Positions 18,834 to 26,944 of a stretch of 64,000 nucleotides of DNA are shown piece by piece; position 1 is the first letter of the stretch; the number at the start of each line of letters is the position of its first letter. The notes beneath the pieces are model-generated. The model saw only the letters and a list, made by a program, of their open reading frames with translations, did not search any database and was not told the DNA's origin. Made by a program: the position numbers and the translations under genes. Source of the stretch: Colwellia psychrerythraea (GTDB taxonomy: Bacteria > Pseudomonadota > Gammaproteobacteria > Enterobacterales > Alteromonadaceae); assembly GCF_000764185.1 (NCBI RefSeq), contig NZ_JQEC01000016.1, positions 1-64,000 on the forward strand, given 5' to 3'.

Positions 18834-20154
18834 TACAGATCAACAAGTGGCAACAGATTCTCTAGTTACCCGAATAGGGCGTCGTAACCTTATTTTAATT
18901 ACCGCAGCAATGACCATATTGGTAGTTATTGCTACGTTAATTTCACAAATGATTGCTTGGAATGAAGCAGATGAACGTTTAGTTCATCAATCAGCATTCA
19001 CCGGTGATTTAACGGTAATTAGCCAAGCGGGTCCTTATTTCAAAGCTTTTGGCACAATATCAGCCTATAAAAAAGTTATCTCTATTAATTTTACTGGCGA
19101 TAAAGGTGCAACGGCGAGTGCTATTGTGCCGTTGATTTCAATTCGATTCCTTGATACGACTACCGGGGGATCTAGAGGAGTATCTCGTTTTAGATTACCA
19201 GGTAATGTACCTGCCAGTGATTCAGGTGCATTACGAGGTTTGCTTAAGATTCATGAAGAGTTTGGCTCGCAAGAAACATTAATTTCAAATTTATTAATGC
19301 GTGCAACCACTGAAACGGTGAAAGCATCGGCAAGAATGATGTCAGTTGAGCAACATTACTCAGGTGGCAATGGTCAGCTAAGCCAAGATTTTTCAGATCA
19401 ACTAATCAATGGAATTTTTGTCACTGAACAAATAATCGACTCTGGTAGACGTAATAAATTAGGAGAACCTAATAACCTAAGTAAACAGCAACGTGTCACC
19501 ATTAAAATTAAAGAAGATGATAAAGGTAATTTATTGCGCAATTCACCAATCTTAGGTGCCTATGGAATAACAGTTGTTGATGCGAGTATTATAGATATTG
19601 ACTACGAGGGTAAAGTAAACGCTAGACTAGAAGCACAAAAACAAGCAGCTGCTGATGAAGCCCTCGCAAGACAAAATCTAAAAAAAGCAGAACAACAAGC
19701 TCGTACTGAAGTTGCCTTAGGAGAGCAAGCAATAGCCAAGCAAAGAGCTGAATCAGAAAAGCTAAAAATTAAAGAACAGATTGATGCTGAAAGAGTTAAA
19801 GCCAATGCCATAATAGCTGCTCAGCAACGTGTAGCGGTTAAGGCTGAGTTAGCCAAAGAGCAAGCTGAAATACTTAAACAGCAACGTTTAGAAGCACAAG
19901 GCATGGATGTATTAGCTGAAGCTCGTCAAAGAGCTAAATCTTCTGCACTTGATCCTAAATATGTTTTTGATGAGACATTAAAGGCAGAAGTAAAAATTCA
20001 AACTGCTCTGTTCAGTAGTTTAGGTAATAGTCGTCTGGTACCTGAAATTGTAATTGGGGGCGGACAAGGTGATCAGAATAATGGCTCAGAGTTTATGCGC
20101 TTATTAGCCGCTGATGCTGCTTTAAATCTTAAAAAACGTTTAGAAAAACAATAA
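18826..20154 (+). CDS. SPFH/band-7 (HflC/prohibitin-like) membrane protein
   Basis: 442 residues. One transmembrane helix at about 25-45 is followed by an SPFH/band-7-like region (about 50-255, with KKVISINFTGDKG, LISNLLMRATTETV and an ASIIDIDYEGKV segment). A long Ala/Glu/Lys/Arg coiled coil follows (about 258-380, NARLEAQKQAAADEA, AKQRAESEKLKIKEQ). The end is variable and Gly-rich (GGGQGDQNNGS). Such proteins form oligomeric membrane rings or scaffolds that organise proteases or other envelope complexes. Coupled upstream to the 112-residue membrane protein; a strong hairpin follows at 20161. Confidence 0.82.
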   Translation: MSSTDQQVATDSLVTRIGRRNLILITAAMTILVVIATLISQMIAWNEADERLVHQSAFTGDLTVISQAGPYFKAFGTISAYKKVISINFTGDKGATASAIVPLISIRFLDTTTGGSRGVSRFRLPGNVPASDSGALRGLLKIHEEFGSQETLISNLLMRATTETVKASARMMSVEQHYSGGNGQLSQDFSDQLINGIFVTEQIIDSGRRNKLGEPNNLSKQQRVTIKIKEDDKGNLLRNSPILGAYGITVVDASIIDIDYEGKVNARLEAQKQAAADEALARQNLKKAEQQARTEVALGEQAIAKQRAESEKLKIKEQIDAERVKANAIIAAQQRVAVKAELAKEQAEILKQQRLEAQGMDVLAEARQRAKSSALDPKYVFDETLKAEVKIQTALFSSLGNSRLVPEIVIGGGQGDQNNGSEFMRLLAADAALNLKKRLEKQ

Positions 20155-20160
20155 ACGTTT

Positions 20161-20191
20161 TCCCCCCGTAACAACTCTTGTTACGGGGGGA
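20161..20191 (+). terminator. Perfect 14-bp GC-rich hairpin
   Basis: TCCCCCCGTAACAA (20161-20174) pairs perfectly with 20178-20191 across a 3-nt loop, 6 bp after the SPFH stop codon. There is no long T tract after it (AATAACCC). It is a strong terminator-like or transcript-stabilising structure. Confidence 0.65.
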
Positions 20192-20304
20192 ATAACCCAA
20201 TATAAAATATTTGTTAAAAAATATTTTAGCTATGTCAAAACTACTAATGTTTCTTTTATTAAACAGATATTACATAAATAAACGACCTAGCAGGGAGAGT
20301 AGTT

Positions 20305-21348
20305 ATGAAAATAAAAGAAATTAGAACTGATGGTCTCATTATGTTTAGTTTTTTAACTATCATTGCCCTTGTCCTGCTTTTTCCCTTGGGCTACTGGGTT
20401 GGTAATGCCGGCTTTGTGGCTATGTCTATACTGTTATCAATAGCAGTATATTTTGCATTCACCTGGGCGAAAGCCATAGGCAGATCATTTGCTAATGGAG
20501 CTGGAAATACCTCAAGAAATGAAAGAGAAGCGATGATTATTGCATTAATTTGCTTTGGCTACTTTGCTTACCTCTCCTTAGGCCTACATTACCTGATTAT
20601 ATACTTAAATACAGGCATTACACTTCAGCCCTTTTTTTATATATGGGTTACTAGCTTCAGTGCCCCCATGCTGTTTTTAGCTTTACTAGCAAGCTATAAA
20701 GCTTATCCTGTGTTAACCATAATTAGGGACCTAAAACAGTTGTATCAACAAAAATTACAATTGAAAAATCAGCAAAAAGAACAGAATGCCTATGAGCTTT
20801 CCGTTGTAGAGCTTAATAACAAATATAAATTAGCAATCGATGCTGAGCCTGAAGTATATAGCTACATCAAGTTATCTGAAATAACAGCAAAGCAATATAA
20901 AAACAAAGGCTCTTTACCTCTATTTTTTGCTAACTATGCAACTAAGTTAATGATTAAATATACTAAAACCGCTAACCATAACGTTGCTCTTACTGTTTTT
21001 AATAGCTACGTTGACGTTATTGTTCCTTATGTAGGTTTATCTGAAAAAAGCTCTGACGTAGCGAGTATTGCAATTTATATCAGTGTAAGGCTCGATAATC
21101 CAAAACTTTTTAATAAGACGACTGAACATATACTTGGTAAAAATATGAATGTTCTAGAAGTTGACAATAATGTCCTGCACTTTAATCTTGCCTGTTACTA
21201 CGCCTTAAAGCAGGATAAAGCCAAGCTGCTTTTATTTGTATCTTTAGCAAGAAGACAAGGAAAAAGTACTGAAGCTTTTTTAAATGATAACGACTTCAAT
21301 TATTATCTTAACGATCCAGAATTTATGAAACTAGTTAATAGCCCTTAA
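20305..21348 (+). CDS. Four-helix membrane protein with C-terminal TPR-end domain
   Basis: 347 residues from ATG 20305, preceded by AGGGAGAG. Four hydrophobic segments lie near 12-31, 36-55, 77-97 and 108-130. A helical linker follows (LKQLYQQKLQLKNQQKEQ), then a soluble region (about 160-347). The last 50 residues match the terminal element of TPR-containing proteins (CYYALKQDKAKLLLFVSLA, then FLNDNDFNYYLNDPEF). Function unknown. It stands alone between a hairpin and a 573-bp intergenic region. Confidence 0.7.
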   Translation: MKIKEIRTDGLIMFSFLTIIALVLLFPLGYWVGNAGFVAMSILLSIAVYFAFTWAKAIGRSFANGAGNTSRNEREAMIIALICFGYFAYLSLGLHYLIIYLNTGITLQPFFYIWVTSFSAPMLFLALLASYKAYPVLTIIRDLKQLYQQKLQLKNQQKEQNAYELSVVELNNKYKLAIDAEPEVYSYIKLSEITAKQYKNKGSLPLFFANYATKLMIKYTKTANHNVALTVFNSYVDVIVPYVGLSEKSSDVASIAIYISVRLDNPKLFNKTTEHILGKNMNVLEVDNNVLHFNLACYYALKQDKAKLLLFVSLARRQGKSTEAFLNDNDFNYYLNDPEFMKLVNSP

Positions 21349-21921
21349 TAATCAAACATAGACATTATTTGCACCCTATCTAAATATTTCTTAGCCATAC
21401 TTTATACCAAGAGCTAACCCCTGTTCACTTTACCTTTTGAGTTAATAACTAAACGCTTAATCCAATGATTTTAGCTGCCTTACTAACTGTAAACGGTTTC
21501 GTTTCACTGATTTTTATTGCGATTCTGAGTGTGTGATATTCCCTTAGTTTGAGATAACTTAACAAGGGATTCCCTCTTTAATGCCCTTTAATTATTGTCT
21601 CGGTAATTTATTGAGTTCTACACTTAGAAATAGGCTGTTATGTACAAGGTGTATATAAACAGCTAAAGATTAAAGCTAAAAGTTACAACCATCAAAGCCA
21701 CTTTGTATACAAACACAAAATACCACACCCTAACACTTGTTTATTATGAAAATATTACAGTTTTATAATGTATACATTAGATTAATTAGATCAAACATTA
21801 TAATTAATCTCAAGCGAAATTTTATTGTTTATTAGCCACTGAAACGTAAAATCCACATCGTACTTCAGAATTAGTACAAACAAATTTACCACCATATAAT
21901 TACCTTAAGGCGTTATGGATT
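21349..21921. other. 573-bp intergenic region with solo RAYT-family repeat
   Basis: It contains copy B of the dispersed repeat (21482-21575). Further on, TATAAT in ACATTATAATTAATC near 21797 is a possible -10 box for the gene at 21922, about 120 bp away. Nothing else was recognised. Confidence 0.45.
21482..21575 (+). repeat. Dispersed repeat, copy B (solo, no transposase)
   Basis: It shares ACTAACTGTAAACGGTT, CGTTTCACT, CTTAGTTTGAGATA and CTTAACAA/ATTAACAA blocks in the same order with 14665-14755. Its end has the dyad AGGGATTCCCT where copy A has GGATGTCC. The dyad symmetry is kept although the bases differ. Confidence 0.7.
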
Positions 21922-22560
21922 ATGTCAAAAAAATTATTAAATGCTCTTCTCGTCACTTCTACTTGCTTCGTTAGTCAGCAAGCATTTGCGCAAACATGTT
22001 TTATGGAATCATCAACAACAGGCGGACCCACAGGCCCTGCTACGTGTGTTGCAATTAGTGTTATTGAGCAAGAGCATAACAGTGTAAACCTAGCAGTATC
22101 CGCAATTAGGTTGGGAAGTGATATTTCAAACTATTTTAATTGGCACTCAAATATTGATGGTGCGTTAGGCTACGGCGACAAGATTACCGCTGAGCTATCA
22201 CAAGGCAATCACACTATAACCGCAGTAGCAGAAATACCTCATATGCGCCCATACTTTGATACATTAGCATTAACCATTGCGCAGGAGGCCAATAACTGTG
22301 CTGATGAGTCAGCTTCTATTGCAGAAACCTATGATGAATATTATGCACTTAACTTTATTAATACTGCTGCTGAGCCGGTGAATGTTTATTGGTTAAAGTA
22401 TCAGGATGCTGAGCGTGTTTTATACGGCACATTGGCGCAAGATGAGAGTATTTCATTAACCGGTTACCCAGGGAATAAATGGGTGGTAACAGATGAAAAT
22501 AATACTTGTCAGTCTATTCATTACTCAGGTTATGCTAACGAAAATGTTGAGTTAAATTAA
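21922..22560 (+). CDS. Exported protein with a VHL-beta-like C-terminal domain
   Basis: 212 residues with a signal peptide (cleavage near QQAFAQTC). The middle part (30-135) is unrecognised, with Cys residues CFMESS, ATCVA and NNCADE that could form disulphides in the periplasm. The C-terminal 65 residues (about 145-205) read FINTAAEPVNVYWLKYQD, then LYGTLAQDESISLTGYPG, KWVVTD, with Cys and a closing strand. This is the order of strands and signature (N-x-V-x-V-Y-W, TL-x-x-x-ES, W-x-x-x-D) of the von Hippel-Lindau beta domain, which also occurs in bacterial exported proteins. Ligand unknown. Monocistronic, with a hairpin terminator at 22696. Confidence 0.75.
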   Translation: MSKKLLNALLVTSTCFVSQQAFAQTCFMESSTTGGPTGPATCVAISVIEQEHNSVNLAVSAIRLGSDISNYFNWHSNIDGALGYGDKITAELSQGNHTITAVAEIPHMRPYFDTLALTIAQEANNCADESASIAETYDEYYALNFINTAAEPVNVYWLKYQDAERVLYGTLAQDESISLTGYPGNKWVVTDENNTCQSIHYSGYANENVELN

Positions 22561-23025
22561 TATTATTCAGCCGTTGTTATTACTGACGAGCTTCGAGGGT
22601 TACTGATAATCAATATTTCTCCGTATATTGAGTGTATTAAATGTACCAGTAACTTACCGTTGATTAGAGTAATACTTAAGCTATTTACAAATTGTAATAA
22701 GGGTAATAATAATCACGTTATTACCCTTATTTAATATTAAGCAGCAACATTCGTTACAGCTATTAGCCTTCTTTTGCTATCAATACTCTTTCACTAAACC
22801 ATTACGCTTATTGACTAGGCTAAGCTCCTATGCGGCGAAGCGAGTTTGGTCCATTTATTCATAGCACTATAAACAGCATCAAAAAAAGTATATTTTCTCT
22901 TGGTTATAATATTTCTATGTGATCTCATTTATCCTATTGAATATTAACTATTTTACGTTAAGATATTCAATAAAGTAATTCAGCTCTTTTTTCATACTAT
23001 TATCATAGATAAAGGAATATAGAAT
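22561..23025. other. 465-bp intergenic region
   Basis: It holds the hairpin at 22696-22731. GTTACTG/CAGTAAC near 22600-22655 is a spaced 7-bp inverted repeat of doubtful meaning. The start region of the next gene has AAGGA before ATG 23026. Nothing else was seen. Confidence 0.4.
22696..22731 (+). terminator. 14-bp hairpin terminator after the VHL-like gene
   Basis: ATAAGGGTAATAA (22697-22709) pairs with TTATTACCCTTAT (22718-22730), plus a flanking A-T pair. The loop is 8 nt and TTAATATT follows. A-T richness at the stem base makes it a fair terminator candidate. Confidence 0.65.
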
Positions 23026-23631
23026 ATGCAATTAACAAGCAAAGATCTTCAAGCTGGTGACCTTCTTCTTAAATCTTTTAGCGGTAGCATAGTCAATAAA
23101 GCTATTCGCTTAGGACAGCGAGGCTTGTTAAACCCAAACATTGTCCATGCAGGTGTTATGTTTGACAATAATTACCAAATTGAATCTCAAGGTAAGGGAG
23201 TTATTGCTCAAGATATGCGTGTTCAAAATAAGGGGAATGGCTATATTGTTTACCGCCCTAGAAATAAAATTTTGGCCAACGCGGCGGCGCGATGCGCGAA
23301 GATTTTTTTAGACTGTAATAGTAATAACAACACGCTAAAATACAGCTTCACTGGCCCGATGAAAACCCGCTTTGGCGTGGGCGGTAAATCGAAGTCTGCA
23401 GCGCAAATGGATAAAATATTCGCTGACATTTTTAGTGGTACTGGTCACAAGATGTTTTGCTCGCAATTTGTCACTTTTACCTATCAATTTGCGGCGACAC
23501 AAATAGGTATGAACCCTAATCAAGTCCTTCCGATAAATGATGCTAAATCAAGTCCTTCAGCACTCGCCAATAAATTACAAAACAATAGTGCTTTTGAAGA
23601 AGTCGGTTATGTTATGCCCAATGAAAGATAA
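23026..23631 (+). CDS. Permuted NlpC/P60-like (YiiX/LRAT-type) cysteine hydrolase
   Basis: 201 residues, no signal peptide, with AAGGA before the ATG. The order of motifs fits the circularly permuted papain-like superfamily. DLLLKSFSGSIVNKAIRLGQ leads; then IVHAGVMFD gives the catalytic His, QIESQGKGV the Glu/polar partner, and KMFCSQFVTF near residue 145 the Cys nucleophile. Members cleave amide or thioester/ester bonds in peptidoglycan or lipids. The gene lies on the opposite strand to, and 205 bp from, the end of the T6SS/Exb operon. A cytoplasmic hydrolase with no signal peptide beside a T6SS is a plausible effector, but no VgrG, PAAR or immunity gene is adjacent. Alternative: housekeeping YiiX-like enzyme. 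Confidence 0.72.
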   Translation: MQLTSKDLQAGDLLLKSFSGSIVNKAIRLGQRGLLNPNIVHAGVMFDNNYQIESQGKGVIAQDMRVQNKGNGYIVYRPRNKILANAAARCAKIFLDCNSNNNTLKYSFTGPMKTRFGVGGKSKSAAQMDKIFADIFSGTGHKMFCSQFVTFTYQFAATQIGMNPNQVLPINDAKSSPSALANKLQNNSAFEEVGYVMPNER

Positions 23632-23718
23632 AGTACTTCAGTAGTAAAGAGAGAAACAAGTAAGTACGATATTTCAAAGAGTAACCATACCACTTGCCTT
23701 TGCATAGCAAATAAAAAA

Positions 23719-23742
23719 GGACAATAACTATCGTTATTGCCC
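23719..23742 (+). terminator. Hairpin terminator between convergent genes
   Basis: GGACAATAAC (23719-23728) and GTTATTGCCC (23733-23742) pair with one mismatch across a TATC loop. AAAAAA precedes and TATTATTTTA follows, so it can act in both directions between the hydrolase gene and the convergent TonB-like gene. Confidence 0.7.
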
Positions 23743-23835
23743 TATTATTTTATACTGTCCCGACCTAAATAAGGTTGACACTTATGTTTAGCATATACAT
23801 AGCGTATGTTATCTGAAGCTAGCTAGTTTAAGCGC

Positions 23836-24834
23836 TTAAGACGGTAAGAACTCTACCGGATAAGTAACCGTCACTGATTTCACATCAGCAGCGCCAAAGT
23901 TAAACTGCCTTACACGAGCCACAATACGCGACTCAAGACGTTTATCGTTTAGCTCACTTGAGGCGATATTAACCACTAACACTTTACCTTCAGGTGAAAT
24001 AGTTATCTCTAAGACAATCTTACCTTTGATGCCAGGGTTGCTTCTGCGCGCTTTACGATAAAGTGCATGCAGTTTGCTTTTGTTTTTATCCATAACATAA
24101 GCAATATCTTCTTCAGGGCGGTAATTACCTGTGCGTTTAAATGATTTATCTACCGACTCTTCCGGCTCAACGCCTTCCACTAAACTAGTATCAGCGCGCG
24201 CAGCAAGTAATTGCTGTTGTGCTGCGGCAACTTGAGCACCATCAAGCTTAACGCTACTGCGACTGCCATTAAGTACATTAGCAGTACTTACCCCGCCACT
24301 GCCTTTACCTGCATCAGCCGTTAGCAAAGTATCACGTTGAGCTGAGATTTTTTGACTGCTAGCAATATTGTTTTTGGCCAGCCTATTACCTACCATGGCA
24401 TCAATGCTTGAGGTATCCATTAAATCGGATAGCTCATTACTAAGTGCTAACAAACCACTTTCACTCGCAACTTCACGGGCTTTTACTTGTTTCTTCGTTA
24501 AGACTTGTTGTTTTTTAACCTGCTTTTTCTTAATTTTCGGCTTGTCTTTTGGCTTAGGCGGATCCTTTTTGATCACCTTAGGCTTTGCTGGTTCTTTTTT
24601 AATAACCTTAGGTTTGGGTTTAGGTTTTGGCTTTTCTAAAATAAATTTAGCCACTCGCTCTGGTATCACAACTTTGGCGCGTTTGGTTTCTTTAGGAAGC
24701 TCTACTGAGCCTATATAAAGACCAAGACCAACAAAAAGTAATACAAAACACACCGCAAAAATAATAAAAGGTTTCTCACTTTTACTTTGAGGATGCCAAG
24801 CAAGCGCTAACTGTTGATAAGTAGCAGTTGTCAT
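23836..24834 (-). CDS. TonB-like protein with AgmX/PglI-type C-terminal domain
   Basis: 332 residues. A cytoplasmic N-terminus is followed by one membrane helix (about 22-43, FIIFAVCFVLLFVGLGLYIG). A Lys/Pro-rich periplasm-spanning stretch follows (about 62-120, repeated KPK, PKVIKK), then a helical region. The C-terminal TonB-fold domain (about 245-332) has LHALYRKARRSNPGIKGKIV, EITISPEGKV, SRIVARVRQFNFG and TVTYPVEFLPS. That C-terminus is the AgmX/PglI kind found in Myxococcus Glt proteins rather than classical TonB. It is the last gene of ExbB-ExbD-ExbD-TonB, with a 5-bp gap to the ExbD gene. Its likely job is to carry energy or motion from the proton channel across the periplasm to an outer-membrane or TPR partner. 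Confidence 0.85.
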   Translation of the reverse strand: MTTATYQQLALAWHPQSKSEKPFIIFAVCFVLLFVGLGLYIGSVELPKETKRAKVVIPERVAKFILEKPKPKPKPKVIKKEPAKPKVIKKDPPKPKDKPKIKKKQVKKQQVLTKKQVKAREVASESGLLALSNELSDLMDTSSIDAMVGNRLAKNNIASSQKISAQRDTLLTADAGKGSGGVSTANVLNGSRSSVKLDGAQVAAAQQQLLAARADTSLVEGVEPEESVDKSFKRTGNYRPEEDIAYVMDKNKSKLHALYRKARRSNPGIKGKIVLEITISPEGKVLVVNIASSELNDKRLESRIVARVRQFNFGAADVKSVTVTYPVEFLPS

Positions 24835-24839
24835 GAATA

Positions 24840-25346
24840 TTACCCTTTATTCTTAGCGGTTTGCACAGCGGCAAATGCTATTTTGGTGTAATTAGTTTGG
24901 CGACAGGTAGCTAAAATTTTTCTGAGTAATTGATAAGGTATATTCTCATCGCCCATAATGGTAATAGCAAGTCCTTCGCTTTGTTGTGTTTTTGCATACA
25001 AGCGGTTATCAGCTCTGAAATTAAGCTCTGTTACTAACGCGTTGATAATGATTTCATCAGTTGTTAGTAGCTCAGCCACATCTGCAACTTTCTTGCCTTG
25101 TACCAAAACGTCTGTCGAGGTAATACTGATAATTAGCGTTTCTTTCGGTACCTTATCGGCAACCGATGTCGGTAAAGTAATATCTTTACTACTAGGCAGC
25201 TGCTGAGAGCCAGAGCTAACTAATAAAAAGAATACTAAAATAGTAAAAATATCCATCAATGACACTAGGTTCAAACCACCGTGTTTATGGAGGCCTTCAA
25301 AACTCGACATGCGTTTTGAACGACCGGATAACTTAGCCTTGCTCAT
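24840..25346 (-). CDS. ExbD/TolR-family protein (second copy, with conserved Asp)
   Basis: 168 residues with one N-terminal transmembrane helix (about 25-46). The conserved protonatable Asp is present: in LNLVSLMDIFTILVFFLL, Asp32 aligns with Asp25 of E. coli ExbD. The periplasmic part (about 55-165) has the ExbD pattern, ending in ILATCRQTNYTKIAFA. It is the stator-side proton-path subunit of an ExbB/ExbD-type motor. Gaps of 5 bp on both sides place it firmly in the four-gene operon. Confidence 0.88.
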   Translation of the reverse strand: MSKAKLSGRSKRMSSFEGLHKHGGLNLVSLMDIFTILVFFLLVSSGSQQLPSSKDITLPTSVADKVPKETLIISITSTDVLVQGKKVADVAELLTTDEIIINALVTELNFRADNRLYAKTQQSEGLAITIMGDENIPYQLLRKILATCRQTNYTKIAFAAVQTAKNKG

Positions 25347-25351
25347 AATAT

Positions 25352-25927
25352 TTACTCTTGAGTACTTTGTTCACTTGCTCGACCAGAAGCTACGTTAGCT
25401 TCAGCGGCAACCGTTTCATCCGTGACCACTCCAGTAACAATAACTTGGGCATCACCAATAGAAATGTCTGGAAATAACACCACAGTTACTGCCTCAAATC
25501 CTGTAACCACTTGGGCACTTCGTACCTTATCCATAACCTTGATCATGGTTTTATAATCAACATCAGGTTCAAGTAATAATGAGATACTGCTTTCATCTGG
25601 AAAACGGGTTTTAATAGCAACCATGGCATCAGTAAACTGCTTCCATTGGTTAGCTTTTTGAGTGCGCTCAATTTTTTTAATTAGGCCTATATTGGCGTCT
25701 TGGATATCAAAACTGTGTTCGCGTATGACCAATTCTAATTGCAACTTTACCTTGGCGGATGTTTCGCCTTTAGCATCTAATGCAGGTAGGTTTAATTCAA
25801 GTACGGTTAATCTTGAAAAAACAGCTGTGATCAACAGAAATGGTACTAATATCACCATTAAATTTAAAAAGGCGGTGATATTAAGCTCTTCAGCTTGTTG
25901 TATCCCTTGTAAGCCTCTTTTTTTCAT
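25352..25927 (-). CDS. ExbD/TolR-family protein (first copy, Asp replaced by Asn)
   Basis: 191 residues with the same fold plan as its neighbour. The helix LNITAFLNLMVILVPFLL aligns with INVTPFIDVMLVLLIIFM of E. coli ExbD. At the position of the essential Asp there is Asn22. The periplasmic domain follows (about 45-165), then a polar C-terminal tail rich in Ala, Glu and Ser. It starts in a 1-base TAATG overlap with the ExbB gene. Two ExbD-like proteins per ExbB-like channel is the AglR-AglQ-AglS arrangement of the Agl/Glt machine. Confidence 0.87.
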   Translation of the reverse strand: MKKRGLQGIQQAEELNITAFLNLMVILVPFLLITAVFSRLTVLELNLPALDAKGETSAKVKLQLELVIREHSFDIQDANIGLIKKIERTQKANQWKQFTDAMVAIKTRFPDESSISLLLEPDVDYKTMIKVMDKVRSAQVVTGFEAVTVVLFPDISIGDAQVIVTGVVTDETVAAEANVASGRASEQSTQE

Positions 25928-26544
25928 TAATCTCTAACCATTAAATTAAGCGCTTTTAGTGCGGATTTTTCAACATTATCAACTAAGTGGGCAGTTTTAG
26001 TAATTAAGAAAGAGTGAATTAATAACAAAGGTATAGCTGCAATCAAACCAAAGGCTGTAGTGTTCATGGCAACCGCGATACTGGCAGAAAGTAAATCAGC
26101 TTTTTCTGCTGGATCTGCTTGAGCAACCGCAGTAAAGGCTTGAATTAGACCAATGATTGTACCCAATAAACCTAGTAAAGTGGCAATATTGGCTAAGGTA
26201 GCTAGGTAATGTGTACGTTGAGTTAGTTGTGGCATTTCGTCCATAATGCCCTCTTCTAATGCCGCTTCAATGATTTCACGGCTTTTATTATCGTTATGAC
26301 GTGAGAAACCGTAATTAAGTACATTAGCAATAGGCGTTTTTATTTCAGAGGTTAACTTTACCGCACGTTGAAAGTCTAATGCTTTTAACATAGGCACTAG
26401 CTCAGACCATACTGAGTTAGTAGCTCTTTCTGTTCTTAGCAAATAAACGAAGCGCTCTATGGCGATGACTAAACCCAGCGCCAGTACCAATAAAATCGGG
26501 TACATAAAAGTGCCACCCGCTTGAAATAATTTAACAATTTCCAT
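25927..26544 (-). CDS. MotA/TolQ/ExbB-family proton channel
   Basis: 205 residues. Three transmembrane helices: about 13-33 (FMYPILLVLALGLVIAIERF), 110-135 (LATLANIATLLGLLGTIIGLIQAF) and 150-180 (SIAVAMNTTAFGLIAAIPLLLIH). The conserved GLLGTIIGLI and the AMNTTAFGL Thr cluster of the proton path are present. It forms the inner-membrane channel that, with the two ExbD-like proteins, converts proton flow into motion of the TonB-like partner. It is the first gene of the Exb quartet but sits only 66 bp after the 98-residue gene at the end of the T6SS arm, so it may be read through from it. Confidence 0.92.
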   Translation of the reverse strand: MEIVKLFQAGGTFMYPILLVLALGLVIAIERFVYLLRTERATNSVWSELVPMLKALDFQRAVKLTSEIKTPIANVLNYGFSRHNDNKSREIIEAALEEGIMDEMPQLTQRTHYLATLANIATLLGLLGTIIGLIQAFTAVAQADPAEKADLLSASIAVAMNTTAFGLIAAIPLLLIHSFLITKTAHLVDNVEKSALKALNLMVRD

Positions 26545-26610
26545 GAAAATACCTTTTGATTAGTGATTATAATTTTTGATTAATTTTGTTTATTAATTCG
26601 TTTTATTAAA

Positions 26611-26907
26611 TTAACTATTGTTTGAGCCTTTGATAAAACTCATATATTTATCTATTTTTCCGGCAAAGTACGGCTGTGTTTTATCAAGAGACTCATGATT
26701 TTCAACGTGTTGACCATTGTCACTTCCCGGAGTTGTCATTGATTGTGGTACTGCTGCCACTTGTTTTATCGCTATACCATTAACGCTATGGTCGAGCGCA
26801 TCTAATAATATTTTGCGATCCCTTCGATATTCGTCTAACGATAGGGTGTAATGAGCATGAGCTTTATTCAGCTCTCGTAATTTTTTCGAGCATTCAAAAA
26901 TATTCAT
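26611..26907 (-). CDS. Small cytoplasmic protein of unknown function
   Basis: 98 residues, no signal peptide or membrane helix. The N-terminal half is a charged helix (CSKKLRELNKAHAHYTLSLD, then EYRRDRKILLDALD); the second half is polar and looks disordered. It lies 37 bp after ppkA and 66 bp before the ExbB gene, on the same strand, bridging the T6SS and motor gene sets. Family not recognised. Confidence 0.6.
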   Translation of the reverse strand: MNIFECSKKLRELNKAHAHYTLSLDEYRRDRKILLDALDHSVNGIAIKQVAAVPQSMTTPGSDNGQHVENHESLDKTQPYFAGKIDKYMSFIKGSNNS

Positions 26908-26944
26908 ATTTAATACCTCTTTAGCTAGCTAATAAGTTACTAAC

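Noticed and set aside
23836-26544. Classical TonB-ExbB-ExbD iron-uptake system
   Set aside because: It has two ExbD copies, an AgmX/PglI-type TonB C-terminus and no TonB-dependent receptor nearby; it remains a fallback interpretation.
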